This document shows, piece after piece, positions 1 to 11,717 of a stretch of 64,000 nt of DNA. How positions within the stretch are numbered: the stretch's first letter is position 1; every line of letters begins with the position of its first letter. Origin of the DNA: Leuctra nigra (lineage: Eukaryota; Arthropoda; Insecta; Plecoptera; Leuctridae); NCBI GenBank assembly GCA_934045905.1, contig OW203773.1, forward strand, positions 20,695,246 to 20,759,245, read 5' to 3'. The position numbers and the translations under genes are program-made. The notes under the pieces are model-generated. The model did not search any database and had not been told where the DNA came from. It saw only the letters and a list, made by a program, of their open reading frames with translations.

Positions 1-50
1 CGGACATGTGCTACAAGCAATATGAATAAACTAACAAAAGAAGTGAAATA

Positions 51-1110
51 CCAGAAAAAAACACTTCGTGTAAAAAAGGCAGCCAAGTCTGTTTACTTTA
101 AAAAAATTCAACACCGAAAAGGAGTGATATCAAAAAAGGAGCCAAGTCAATGACATTTCCAAATATTAAATCGTATTTTTGAAATAAAAGAATAAACACC
201 GAGAAATACTTTACAATAGGACTTGGCGCATCGTTTTTTAAAGACATTTTCTATTCATAAGCATATGCCATTTATATACAACCGTCATTAAGAATTTTTA
301 GAATAATAGGGAAACATCTTACAATTACTTATTACACATACCTACTGTAAAATATTTTCTTTTTGAATATATACGCGATAAAACTTGTTGCCTATGTTTT
401 CTATAAATACACAATAGTTATCTTTGTAATATTGTTTCGTGATCAACATAATTAAGTCTCATGCGTTATACCTTCTCATCATGAAATACATTTCAATTAA
501 TCCACATTTTATAACAATACATTTCACAAAGTACACAGTCACATTGTATTTCTATTAAAAAATTTAACTTTATACACTTGACACTTCAAAAATATATAAT
601 AGTGTTCCATACATAATTATTTGACAACGATTCATGATTTCCTTCAGTCAAGATCAAATTATGAAATGATACCCTTCTAATATCACCATAATAACAGTGC
701 TATAAGAATATGTATGAGCCAACTTCCTTGTTATTTAATTCTTCGCCCTTATATTACTTATCTATTACAGCATGAAATCTTTCTACTATCGCCATTGACA
801 AAACTATAATATAGCCATTACTAAAAGTAGCTTGATTCATAGATTCTGGCTCTAATAGAAAGAGGAAAATGTACCTACTTTAAATTTCTTTCCACTTTTA
901 GTATTGAATGAGGTCTTTAAAAAAACGATGCGCCAAGTCCTTTTGTAAAGTATTTCTCGGTGTTTATTCTTTTATTTCAAAAATACGATTAAATATTTGG
1001 AAATGTCATTGACTTGGCTCCTTTTTTGATATCACTCCTTTTCGGTGTTGAATTTTTTTAAAGTAAAGAGACTTGGGTGCCTTTTTTACACGGAGTGTTT
1101 TTTTTCTGGG
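51..1110. repeat. Fold-back element, GCCAAGTC family, long-loop copy
   Basis: The arms at about 51-246 and 913-1110 are imperfect reverse complements. Both carry the family words GCCAAGTC/GACTTGGC, GATATCA and GATGCGCCAAGT, and the outer end resembles AAAACACTTCGTGTAAAAA. The 247-912 loop is AT-rich and non-coding. Bases 1-50 look like the reversed tail of the same family, so the copy probably runs off the left edge of the window. The arms differ at several places, so this is an older copy. Confidence 0.75.
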
Positions 1111-1473
1111 ATAACTATTATAGCACACGAATTATGTTATTTTAATGGCGCCTGACATAGTCAGATAGGCCAGCGGTATTTTGTGGACTCTCCCCAACGG
1201 AGGTTGAGGAAGAAGTCCCAAATATGAGTCTCAAATAGTTAGATGCTGCTTGTCTAACGCTAGAAGCTGGTAGATGTAGTCCGTCTAACTTTGGCTAGAG
1301 ATGTAGTAAGTACTCCATCTCTAAAGTGAGTTACACACTCAGAATTTAGGAATAGACGACTACAAGTTTGAGATGTTCTCGTCTAACTCGGAAGTGAAGC
1401 TTACACAGAATTAAATTTAAGCCGTGAATACCTCTTCAATGATACCATGCATTCTTACAATAATACGCCACAA
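1111..1473. other. Intergenic stretch, no gene seen
   Basis: No convincing coding sequence. It holds partial internal repeats built on GTCTAAC and AGATGTAGT words near 1220-1390. Their origin is not recognised. Confidence 0.5.
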
Positions 1474-2698
1474 TCTAGTGGAGCGGTCGCTCCACCCAGC
1501 CAAGTCGTACTATACACTCACAGTCACTAGTAAACTAAGGAGCAGACCAAACACTTTTACTGTAAGCAACAACATGGCATTTTCGGACTACTGGATCTTA
1601 AAATTCGAAAATCTCGCATTGTTGCGAAATATCTTAAATTTGCGATCAAGAGGGCCGTGAAAACAGTGAAATTACACCCCTTTTAAAAGCTATCTGATGA
1701 TGATGATTCAGATTCAGATATCAGGAAACACTGTTGACAGGGCCACAGCCTAAACGGGTTAACCAATCGATCTGAAATTTTTACCACATGTGCACTTTTG
1801 GCGTCTGAGGTGCCTTTTGCTATAACTGGTTTTATGCCGCCATTTTTAAACCGGAAGTGACGTCATATCTCGAAAACGGATGGCCCGATCAGGACGAAAT
1901 TAGCGCCAATCGATTCAGACGGTCATCTTTATGAATATCAATAGTCACAATAGAAATGCACTATTATCAAAACCGGAAATGACGTCATAAAAATGCCAAA
2001 TCTGACTAAAATCATCTCTTATAACAATAACTTAATATTCAGAAGGCTTATAATGTTACATAACATTTATAGATACAAATTTTAGGTGGCAGTGATGTCA
2101 GCCGCCATTTTGAAAACCGGAAGTGATGCCATAACTCGAGAACGGCTGGACCGATTGGAACGAAACTTTCGCTATACTTCATAGCATATTTTTTATAGCA
2201 TACATAGTAACAAGCACAACTTTTCTTAGCGACTAAATCACAGAGGCTTATTTTTTAAAGGAATTATAGACTTTGGTGCCACAATAGGTGTTATAAGTTG
2301 TAAGAATAAACTGAAAAATGGAGTGATATCCCCATAAAAAACACCCCGTGTAAAAATAACAGCCAAGTCTCGTAAACTAAAAAAATATAAGAAATCTAAA
2401 AATTCAGCACTGAAAAGTAGCGATATCAAAAAATTTGCCAAGTCAAAAGTTTTCAAAAAATACTTGGCACATCGTTTTTTTAGCGCAATAAAGATATATT
2501 GTATGCATGAGTATATTTGATTTACGGCCTACTTCTATTCTATTTATAATGCACGATGCGCCAAGTATTTTATGAAAAATTTTGACTTGGCAAATTTTTT
2601 GATATCACTACTTTTCAGTGCTGAATTTTTAGATTTCTTATATTTTTTTAGTTTACGAGACTTGGCTGGTATTTTTACACGGAGTGTTTTTTATGGGG
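1474..2698 (-). mobile_element. Helitron-like fold-back element of the GCCAAGTC family, minus orientation
   Basis: Read on the minus strand, this copy starts with a long hairpin (arms meeting CCCC at 2330 and GGGG at 2695-2698), continues into a tail of about 850 bp and ends in a short palindrome GTGGAGCG-2 nt-CGCTCCAC followed by TAGA (plus-strand start 1474). The tail matches those at 38034-38980, 10062-10571 and 54830-55615. No transposase is encoded, so it is non-autonomous. A Helitron-like nature is inferred from the terminal hairpin, the CTAG end and the absence of target duplication at the 37.6 kb copy. Confidence 0.7.
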
Positions 2699-2702
2699 AT
2701 AT

Positions 2703-2775
2703 GCATTTACGGTATGTAGAGTGACTGTGAGTGTACGGTACGACTTGGCTGAGTGGAGCGACCGCTCCACTAGAT
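2703..2775 (+). repeat. Solo 3' end of the GCCAAGTC element
   Basis: About 72 bp match the terminal segment of the copy ending at 38980, including the words GTACGACTTGGCTG and the palindrome GGAGCGACCGCTCC followed by ACTAGAT. It lies head-on against the larger copy, giving 1474-2775 inverted termini. It may be a second, severely truncated insertion or a terminal rearrangement. Confidence 0.65.
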
Positions 2776-3588
2776 ATGACATCACGTGCGAACTATGTGA
2801 ATAAGTAAGTGCTTAATATTATAATCAAATATATATCAAGTGATATATTGTATTTTGTTTCTTACGATCGCAGTGTTGAATACAGACATTTTACTTGAGG
2901 AGGGGGGGAAGGGGACATTACGATTATGCAAACAATAAAGAGTTATAGCTGGAGTCAATAGGGGGTATGGTGGTGAAGTACACTTAACAAATGAGAAAAC
3001 TGGTATGAAAGAAATGGATTGGCTGAAAAATGTGAAGGCCAACCGATGAAGTTGACGATAAGCGTCATCTACTTCTATAGTAGGTGAGCTCTGATTTCAT
3101 TGATAATATCAATGATTGATGTCAAGGAACCTGACCAGCAGCCAATCCGGTTCGTTGAAGTACCAGTTTATGATTTGTTGGGTGTCACAGTTTTATACAA
3201 AATATAATTATATTATGGGATTTTGGATCGAATTTGAATCTCGTTTTTTCTTTCTGAAAACGTAAGCATTTTAGAATTATTCCCTTTTACCGGGAAACAT
3301 AATTAAAGTACATTCTTAATTCTCGTTTGTAAATTATATTGCGATGTGCAGTACACAAATTCACAATGTATGCGTAAAAAGGTATCAACTGACATCGCTG
3401 TGATAGCGGAATATAACTGTTTATTAGAATGAAATGCCTGACCACACGATCACAATGCAATTTGAACAATTGACAATTCTCATTGTCATTTCAAGCTAAA
3501 TAGATTAATTCTACGATTTATTTATTATCAAATTTTTGGTTTTCAGGGCACTGACCGTAAACTACCCCTGCTTGGATGGCGCTACCAC
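2776..3588. other. Intergenic stretch with a dispersed repeat
   Basis: No gene recognised. The segment near 3068-3108 (AGTAGGTGAGCT and ATTTCATTGATAAT) recurs in reverse complement near 9195-9235, so it is a dispersed repeat. The rest is AT-rich. Confidence 0.45.
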
Positions 3589-5182
3589 AGTGTTGTGAAG
3601 TAACATGATACAAAGTAACATGTTACTGGTAACATGCTACTTTTTTCAAGTAAAAGTAACTGTAACATATGTTACTTTAAAAATAAAGTAATTGTAATTG
3701 TATTCAGTTACTTTCTTTATTGAAAATTGTAACTGTAACTGTTATCCCGTTACAATTTTGAGTAACTTTACTGAAATGTAGCATGTTACATTTAATCCAT
3801 CATTGAATAATGTAAAATGTCCGATTCCTTAGAAAATGGTAAAAATCAACCCTCTAGAAGGCATAAAATGACAAAAAATTTCAAAAAAGCTGCTGGACTG
3901 GACTTTTTTCTTGTCCGGCCAGTAGGGATGGCACTTTTACCGGGTCTGAAAAAATCGGTAAATTTACCGGTAAATTTTACTGGTAAATTTACCGGTCAGC
4001 GGTAAATTTTGAAAAATGATGGCAGATACCAATTCATGACTATAGGTACCAAATACAAAAATTACCCTACTTTATTATTTGATCAATTTACAAAGATTAC
4101 CGCAGTCAGGACAATAACAATACCTACATCTATAATCAATGTTAATAATGACAATACTCCATATTGATAAGGGATGATATAGCCGAATAGCATTGATTCG
4201 ACCAATCTAGTGTATAGGCTATGCCATGCTGCCTGTGCTATTCTCCCATAAGAGGAATTGTCGACCACCAATTTGATCAAGTTACAATCTGTGTCTGCTA
4301 AACAAGCAAACCTGAAGAGAGATTCCGACATTGGAAGTAATCCTATATGGATGGAGTTATCATTCTGAATGATTGAGGACAACCAAAAATCAACGTAAAA
4401 TATGCCTAACTGCTAATGTTGTCACACTGATGTTTACTTATAGTTTTTACTTAAAATTTGATATCTCCATTCATACATTGGAGAAGGTCAAAAAACAAAA
4501 TTTACCATTTTTTTTACCGGTAAATTAATAATCGGTAAATTTACCTTAATTTACCGGTAAATTTTACCGGGTGCCATCCCTACCTGCCCGCCCTGTTCAC
4601 TATCGTCAGTTATCAATCGCAACGTAATTCAATCCCTTCAAATGTAAAAAAATTCAAGGAAAAATGCTTCCAAATTGAAAGCAACACGTGGATTGCTTAT
4701 CAATGCTATGCGAGTGAAGTCGACATTTTCTAAGTCGCCGCCGTGATAACTTTGTGGATTCCTAACAAATTATAACTAATGAAACTAAACCATGTTTATT
4801 AACTAGTTAACTAATGACTAATGTAATGATTTAGTTGATTCAAAGTGATTATAGAAATGATTCAGATCGTGTAAAAGGCTGTTAAAAATTGATGACCTTG
4901 AAAAGGAACATTTTTGGAACATTTTTCAAATGTATTTTCGACTTCACTGGGACTTATGCTAAAGGGATTCAATGCGCAATCCACGCAACGAAGTGGAAGT
5001 ACATGGAGATCAGTGGTTGAAAGTAACTGTGAAAGTAACTGCTGTCAATATGAAAGTAACTGTAACTTAACACTGATACTTTTCGTTCGAAAAGTAACTG
5101 TATCGGTGTTACTTTTGAAACCCCAGTAACTGTAGCTGTAACACTGTTAGAATTTTGAGCAAGTAACTGTAACTGTAACACT
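3589..5182. mobile_element. Possible hAT-like element with GTAAC-rich ends
   Basis: Both ends are built from inverted arrays of AGTAAC/GTTACT words (3600-3790 and 5025-5182), and the outermost bases read AGTGTT and AACACT. Immediate 8-bp flanks are GCTACCAC (3581-3588) and GCTAAAAC (5183-5190), identical at 6 of 8 positions, as expected for an aged hAT duplication. It encloses a second element at 3923-4582. No transposase is visible. The exact terminal base is uncertain by one. Confidence 0.5.
3923..4582. mobile_element. hAT-like MITE with TTTACCGG-rich subterminal repeats
   Basis: The ends are TAGGGATGGCAC and GTGCCATCCCTA, inverted repeats followed by clusters of TTTACCGG/CCGGTAAA at both ends (3937-4010 and 4505-4570). 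Flanking octamers CCGGCCAG (3915-3922) and CCTGCCCG (4583-4590) match at 6 of 8 positions. The interior is AT-rich with no transposase, so this is a non-autonomous element nested in the 3589-5182 repeat. Repeated subterminal motifs are typical of hAT transposase binding regions; that role is inferred. Confidence 0.65.
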
Positions 5183-5190
5183 GCTAAAAC

Positions 5191-6940
5191 GCGCGAAACA
5201 TTTTTGACAGTTTTGACAACAATAAGAAAATGTATTTACTGTTAAGATATATCCATATTTTACTCTATTATTATAACATGTTTGAAAATAAGAGGATATC
5301 GCAATGTCTAAATTAACATCCATGTAAATGCGAAACGACATTCCCTCGGTTGTTTCATTGTTTCCATTATGCAGTGAGCTCTTCAAGAGAGATTTGGAAA
5401 CAAAAGTCACTGACAGCTGTCATTACACGATCAAAATATCATTATTACACTATAATTTATAATAATTATCCACTCCTTCGGTACCAACTAAAGATCAACT
5501 TCAATTCTTAAATAGCAATGAAAATACGGACCAAATACGGACTGCGTTCAAGAAATACTCTGATTTAAAAATGCCAATGTATAAATCATTGCATTATTTT
5601 TTAATCATCAAAACATAAGCACAGCAAACAAGTTACAAAAATATTTACCTGTAGGTATTTCTTGTTCATTACCTACTCTATTTTAATTTCCATTTTAGTG
5701 GCTAGGTGTTACATAGAGAGTATTGTGACCTTGGTCAAGGCAGCAACTGTGCGCTCAAGTGTGCAGTGGAAAGTTTATGTTTGAAAAATCTGATCTGATT
5801 TTTATCTCGCGCGTCAGTGATTTTCTTCGATCATTTGCAGAGTTCTACATAATATTTTGCTACATCAACGTTACTGAATCGTGATCTTCGCTTTATAATG
5901 AATTCGATGATAAAAAATGTGAGTCAATCTCAGTTAATTATATCACGATACGAAACGACTCAATTTCAATACCAAAATCATATGTTTCGTCCCATCTTGC
6001 GTGATACCCACTTGATAGAATCAATACAACAAAGATGTCCCTTTCTTAAAATTTCAATAAGGTTTACCTCGTTACCTGTAGAAGTTCCTACACGTCAGTC
6101 AAATATTATTTCAATTATTTTTTAAAGGCAACTTCAGACCATATTTTCTACCAATTCTCCAAACGCACTAAATAGTGTGCTTCCTTGTTAGTGTCCTTCC
6201 TTCCCAGTGCACTAACAAGCACACTTTCTGGAATAGAATTCGAACTATCCTTGCCACCTTTTTATGGGCCATCTTTAAATAAAATCAAAAGTAGCGCCAT
6301 GAAGTGGAAAAATGAACTTATTTTGGCAGAAATATGTTCGGTTAAGTCGTTAGTCTCTTTAAATAAAATAAGTAAAATCAGTTTAATAAACATAAAAATA
6401 GTGTTATTATGCATAATACAAGTAAAATAATGTATTTCTATCATTATAATACTTATATTTCATGACGAATATCAAATAACTGCGTTTTAGGGTAGTTAAT
6501 GTACATCAAGTGTACATCCAAGGGATCATGCGATGTATCCTGACTCAAGCTTCCTTCCAAGGACACTATCAAGTGTAGGTACACTTTTTAACAGTTGACT
6601 TTTGGAACACCACTCGCGATGTTGTGACGTCAGATATGACGTCACAAGGACACTATCAAGTGCACTTAGGAAGAATTGGAACACAGCCTCATCGGAGTGT
6701 ATTCGTAGGTACGTGAGACGTAAACGTATGCGGAACACGTTTTGTCCGGGGTTTAGGGGGGCGAGAGACCTGTACGACATGTTTATATTATATCTGATTC
6801 ACTATTTAATAGACTCTTTTATTATTTTTTAAACTTTGAAAATACTTTTATTAATGTGCTTTTTGTGTTGGACAGTTAACTAAAATTTTCTTCCCCTTAC
6901 ATTTCAATATGGGCTTGGTTTGACCTAATTTTTTCATTTA
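5191..6940. other. Long intergenic stretch, no gene supported
   Basis: AT-rich sequence without a credible coding region. Around 6560-6665 the phrase AAGGACACTATCAAGTG occurs twice. Between about 6617 and 6650 lies a palindrome, TTGTGACGTCA facing TGACGTCACAA, that contains two CRE-like TGACGTCA sites. I see no evidence that it is regulatory rather than part of a mobile element. Confidence 0.45.
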
Positions 6941-7872
6941 TCACAGGAGGCCAAGTCTTGAAACTTACGCCTTCAGGACGCAAACGCTCTAGGACGTCAA
7001 CAAGTCCCAGTTACTGTAAGATTGACGACCTTGAAATCTAATTTTACCTTTACCGTGCTTATATATTTACAGTGTCATAATACTTGTTGTAGCTGATAAA
7101 AATTTTGATCTCAAATGCAGCAGCACCCATAGTACTAGAAATAGAAACGCTTTAAAATCTGACCCTCACAAGCTTACAATGTTCACTAAGGATCCTCTTT
7201 ATGCTGGTGCAAAATGTTTTAATGCTCTGCCATATTATATTCAAGTTGAAAGAGAAACAACATGTTTTAAAGTTATTTTAAAGAAATTTCTTATTGACCA
7301 GTGTTTCTACAAACTAAAAGAATTTGTTCCCTATGTTTAAGAAAGATTTGTTATGTTATGTACGTATTGATTGACGATGCCCATATTTGTATTAATCTAC
7401 GGGAAAATAAATAAACTTGAACTTGAACTTGAACTTGTTTAGCTATGGTTATGGTTATGTATGGTTATGTATATTTATAGGTATTTATTTTGTATTTGAA
7501 GAGTTCGTACAATTTTTCTGTGTTATTATTATAATTTATGTATCTGCCCCGCAGTCAAGCCATTTTTTGGCTTTGTGGGGCTACAGTTTACTTTTTATTG
7601 TATAATTGTATTGTGTGATTGTTAATTAAAAAAAAAAAAAAAAAAAAAAAAAGCTTCATTTTGAATAAGGTTTTAATGACTGAATAACATGTAATTACAA
7701 TTATAATGTTAATAAATTGTTTAATGTTTGCAATAGATTGCTGGATGCCAATCAAATAAGTGGCTTAAATTAATGTTTCAATGTCGATCATTCTTACAGT
7801 AAATGGGACTTGTTGACGTCCGAGAGCTTTTGCGTCCTGAAGGCGTAAGTTTCAAGGCTTGGCCTCCAGTGA
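6941..7872. mobile_element. Long-TIR element interrupted by a retrotransposon remnant
   Basis: The left arm (about 6941-7045) and right arm (about 7775-7872) are inverted repeats, sharing GGAGGCCAAG, GAAACTTACGCCTTCAGGAC and GACGTCAACAAGTCCCA, with scattered mismatches. The interior carries a 3' non-LTR retrotransposon fragment ending in a poly(A) run. The element therefore predates that insertion. No transposase is visible and the superfamily is not assigned. Confidence 0.7.
7130..7652 (+). pseudogene. 3' remnant of a non-LTR retrotransposon
   Basis: An open frame from about 7131 to a TAA at 7338-7340 encodes the C-terminal end of a jockey/CR1-type reverse transcriptase. The order LYAGAKCFNALPYYI, FKVILKKFL, CFYKLKEF matches the usual end of these polyproteins. 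After the stop come a short 3' UTR with AATAAATAAA near 7402, a CTTGAA tandem tract (about 7410-7436) and a terminal poly(A) near 7628-7652. The reverse-transcriptase catalytic core is absent: the copy is 5'-truncated, as is usual for target-primed insertions. Confidence 0.7.
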
Positions 7873-8522
7873 GTGAGCCTGGACGTAACATTATATTTTT
7901 GGTTATTCTTGTACGTCTGGCAGTATCAATATACACAGGGATCCTTCGCTACTAGGAATCCTGCTCGTGACGTCCAGTGGTAGAAAAATGGAGGTTGAGG
8001 TGGTAGGGGAAATGTGTCAAACCTATAAATATTAGCTATAGATCATATTTATCAGATGAATATTTAACTTAAACATGTGTATGGATAAATATTGCGTATT
8101 ATTATTAACTTGTACTTACTTAAATATCTTTCTTTCACAAGTAATCACTCTAAATATGAGATTTGGATTGCCGCTGTCAGATTTGTTTATTCCCTATACT
8201 TTTATGTAGGTTACTATGACAGCCACTTTTTTGGGAAGGTAGGTTAGCAGCCCGGGCTGCGATCGTGTAAAATGACAACTTCCTTGTCACGGTGACAAGT
8301 CCCTAGAAGGCCGTGAATAACATAAAAAATCTAAGGAATATATAAGGATGTGGAATATCGCCTTTATATTCCTTCCACACCACAATGGAGCGAGTAGTTC
8401 GTGTGACGTCAGCATAGGATTTACCGGTTTTAAATCAAACTTGCCGCGTCAACAAGCGAGCTCAAACCTGTGCCCATAGATGCCTCAACTCAAATGCTTT
8501 GGTTTTGTGATCCAACATCCGA
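7873..8522. other. Intergenic stretch, nothing recognised
   Basis: No gene, RNA or clear element boundary found. GC is slightly higher around 8220-8470. Confidence 0.4.
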
Positions 8523-8954
8523 GTCCCATGTCTCATAATAAACCTCACCGGTAGATGTCTAGGTGTTTGGGGATCATTCTGGCATCACTGCATTTAAAGA
8601 TTTCAAGGTGCATGGACTGCATGAACTATCTCTACCAGCATTTTCTTATGAAATATTTCATGGCCTGCAATAATTAAAAAATAGCAAACAAAAGTTTCTT
8701 TGCCAAGCAAACTTAGGTTTTATTTAATTCCTCTCTCAATACATAACGAAATGACAGGAGATCAATTGCAATTTATTCAGTTACTTTCTACTTCAGAACA
8801 AGCTTGGTCTACTTCAAGGTAAACTGTGAATTAGATAAGATTGATATATTGCAACATTGTATTTGAGGGTTTTGATGTCAAATAACATGAGTGGGGGAGA
8901 GACAGACATGAATCAGAGACATCTAGCGGTGATGTTTATTATGAGACATGGGAC
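8523..8954. repeat. MITE-like element with about 38-bp terminal inverted repeats
   Basis: The left end (8523-8560, starting GTCCCATGTCTCATAATAAA) is the reverse complement of the right end (8917-8954) with about two or three mismatches. The 350-bp interior is non-coding. No clear target duplication was found, so the superfamily is open. Confidence 0.65.
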
Positions 8955-9332
8955 AATAGACAACATTCAAAATTCACTGCGCATGCGCGACGTGCCGTGA
9001 TGCATGTTGGGTTTAGGATGTGAAGAGTTTGACAGCTGCCTGGTTGACAGTGCTGAGATGCATAAAGGAAGAAGGTTTTTCGGTGTTTGTTATGTTAATC
9101 TCTATATTTAAATGTAACTATTTTAGTGGTCAACATAATTATGAATAATACAATTATTTTCTTGTAAGGTTCTTTGACAAATCAATCCTTGTTATTATCA
9201 ATGAAATAAAAGCTCACCTACTTGAGGTAGATAATGCGTTAACACAGCCTTCATGGGATGATAGTTATTCTGTGTTTATACAACCTTTGTTAATAAGACA
9301 GACTTTATTTCTGTGAATAAAGATATATAATA
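8955..9332. other. Intergenic stretch with a repeat fragment
   Basis: No gene. It contains the reverse-complement copy (about 9195-9235) of a short repeat also present near 3068-3108, and CGCATGCG-containing sequence near 8980. Confidence 0.4.
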
Positions 9333-10045
9333 ACAGATCGTACGGGACAGTGTGTTGTGTTCCAATGTGCAAAAATAACACTAAATTTAGCCGTGAAGTG
9401 TCCAAGGGACGTTGATTTGAAGAAAGATTGTATAAGACGTGTGAGGCGAAATGGATCTCAGGGAAAATTTAGTAAATGGTCCCCCTAATAAGAACCGCAG
9501 AATATGTGGTGCACATTTTAAAAAATCTGGTAAAAATAAATATAAAGATAAATTGCCCTGTTTTTTCCCCAACAAATCTTACAATAGCAACATTTTGGCA
9601 AGTTGGCAAGCGCAAGCCCAACAAATATTCTTGTGCAGTTGGGTCATAGTGATTTAAGTTGACACTTTCGAGGTGAAAGTTAAAATTTTTTGCAAAATTC
9701 ACTTGATTTGTTAATTAGTTACAGGAACATATTTTATCACATTTTATCAGAATTTCTGACAAAAATAAGATTTTCAGCTCCCTATAAATGTCCTGTTTGT
9801 TAGAGGAAAAATAACTTGAATATTACCCCTGAAAGCAATAGATATGATTTCAAACCCCGGCTAATAATACATATTGGATTTACATCTTACACTAAAAATT
9901 GTCAACAACATAATTTATTGCGTCTTATCCATTCTTTCTCAAATCAACGTCCCTTGGAAAGTATAGTGAAACGCGCTTCACGGCTAAATGTAGTGTTATT
10001 TTGCACAATGGAACACAACACACTGTTCCGTATACGATCTGCTAT
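9333..10045. repeat. Inverted pair of a decayed THAP-domain fragment
   Basis: The sequence at 9333-9445 recurs as its reverse complement at about 9920-10041, sharing CAGATCGTA, GTGTGTTGTGTTCCA, TTTAGCCGTGAAG and CAAGGGACGTTGATTTGA. Both arms contain the start of a THAP-type zinc-binding domain. The right arm keeps a stretch that the left arm has lost (around the CGCGTTTCAC word). This looks like a fold-back derivative of a THAP-bearing DNA transposon, or two fragments inserted head to head. Confidence 0.6.
9353..9655 (+). pseudogene. Broken THAP zinc-finger fragment
   Basis: In one frame from 9353 the residues CCVPMCKNN, then FSRE, resemble the first Cys pair of a THAP (C2CH) DNA-binding domain. 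A shifted frame gives PRDVDLKK and a third gives RRICGAHFKK followed by LPCFFP, which would be the Cys-x2-His pair and the AVPTxF-like end. The pieces are in the right order but in three frames, with a stop after the first, so it cannot be translated as one domain. THAP domains occur in P-element-type transposases and derived host proteins; a transposon origin is inferred from the inverted pair. Confidence 0.5.
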
Positions 10046-10061
10046 TCTTAGTTATCAAAGA

Positions 10062-10571
10062 TCTAGTGGAGCGGTCGCTCCACCCAGCCAAGTCGTACTG
10101 TACACTCACAATCACTCAAAATACCGTAAATGCCTAATAAACTGAGGAGCAGACCAAACACTTTTACTGTAAGCAACAACATAGCATTTTCGGCCTACTG
10201 GATCATAAAATTGGAAAATCTCACATTGTTGTGAAATATCTTAATTTCGAGCTATGGCCCACCCCACCACATATACCAAATTTGGGAACAACAAGTTATG
10301 CCATTTGCGAGCTAGAGGGCCGTGAAAACAGTGAAATTACACCCCTTTTTAAAAGGTATCTTCCGCTTCTTCTTCAGATATCAAGGAACGTTGCTATCAC
10401 CGCCACAGCCTAAACGGCTGAACCGATTGATCTGAAATTTTTACCACATGTGCACTTTTGGCGTCTGAGGTGCCTTTTTATAAAACCAACCGGAAGCCGC
10501 CATTTTGAAACCGGAAATGCCGTCATATCTCAAAAACGGATGGACCGATCGGGACAAAAATAGCGCCAAAC
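10062..10571 (-). mobile_element. GCCAAGTC Helitron-like element, tail only
   Basis: It begins on the plus strand with TCTAGTGGAGCGGTCGCTCC and follows the tail sequence shared with the copies ending at 38980 and 1474, including ATTTCGAGCTATGGCCCACC and GTGCACTTTTGGCGTCTGAG. Similarity stops near 10571-10586, just before the MITE and MULE cluster, so the hairpin half is missing. Confidence 0.65.
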
Positions 10572-10597
10572 GATTCGGACGGTCATCTAGACAGCGG

Positions 10598-10672
10598 GAC
10601 AGCTTTGCTGCCTTCCTGTGATTGGTTCACTCATTGAAAAATGTACCAATCACAGGACAACAACATTGCTGT
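10598..10672. repeat. 75-bp MITE with MULE-type ends
   Basis: It is almost entirely two facing copies of the MULE terminal repeat: GACAGCTTTGCTGCC with CCTGTGATTGGT on the left, and ACCAATCACAGG with a degenerate TTGCTGT end on the right. It lies immediately next to the complete element and is bordered by the words CTAGAC (10587-10592) and GCTAGACGC (10673-10681). This makes it a plausible minimal non-autonomous derivative of the neighbouring MULE. Confidence 0.6.
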
Positions 10673-11717
10673 GCTAGACGCTCGTGACAGCTATGTTGTA
10701 GTCCCGTGATTGGTTCAAAAATTAAAAATCGGCGCGCAAGTTTGAAGTAGTTCAAATGTAGAAGGTTTGAAGTTGACAAATGTTTTGCGAAATTTATTAA
10801 TGGAGGAAATACAAAGAATTGGGAGATAATATAAAGACAGTGTAAATTGACATTATTCATTGTATTGAAAGATAAAGATAATTGTACAGCTGAGCGAAAT
10901 TTATTAATTATTTAATGTAGCTATTGAATAACAGATTTTGGAGGAAATACAAAGAATTGGGAGATAATATAAAGACAGTGTAAATTGACATTATTCATTG
11001 TATTGAAAGATAAAGATAATTGTACAGCTGATAATACTACAACAAAGAATTTATAAATTAATATTACATTTTGTAAAAGCAAGGAAGATTCCCTCAGTCA
11101 GATAGTTTTGAAAGAAACAGGTACCTACACACTAATCATACAATAAAATAGTATTTTGAATAGTATTTTGAAAAATTGACAAAATTAAATCATTTAAACT
11201 TGCCTAATTCAAATACATAAATCAGTTTTAATGATAAAAACAAGTATTTGAAATTTGTCGTGGACCTTGAGTCGAGGAAAGAAATATAATGACATCCATC
11301 TTGCATTATAAATGTAATAGCTGAATGAGAATTAGTGGAAAATATAAAATAAAATACTGTCCATAATGTACTGCTTTGCATAATGTGCAAAGGTAAACAA
11401 TCAATACATGAGCAAATAATATTCAATGTGAGCAGTGGGCAATATTCAACAAATGGTAAGTAAAAGTAAAAGCAGTATTAGTAAAAGATATTCAGTAAAA
11501 GATATAAAGATAATACTGCTTTTATTCAGTAAAAGCAGTATTCAGTTGCCAGCTGCAATTTAATAAATTTTTAAAACTGTCTGAACCTCACAACAAAGGT
11601 GGACAATAATAACATACAAACAACAAATATTCCACCGCTATTCCCTCGCTCAATAAAGTGTAATTTTTCTGAATACATACTGCATAATAAAAGTGAAGTC
11701 ATTAGATCGTATGCAGC

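Noticed and set aside
1424..1660. 78-codon open frame
   Set aside because: It falls in the tail of a mobile-element copy that recurs without an open frame at other sites.
3600..3790. GTAAC arrays as a regulatory operator cluster
   Set aside because: The matching inverted arrays at 5025-5182 and the 8-bp flanks identify them as subterminal repeats of a mobile element.
4083..4382. 99-codon minus-strand open frame
   Set aside because: It lies in the interior of the hAT-like MITE, with no similarity to a transposase.
7410..7436. CTTGAA tandem repeat as a telomeric or satellite tract
   Set aside because: It is short and sits between a reverse-transcriptase stop codon and poly(A), so it is the tail of a retroelement.
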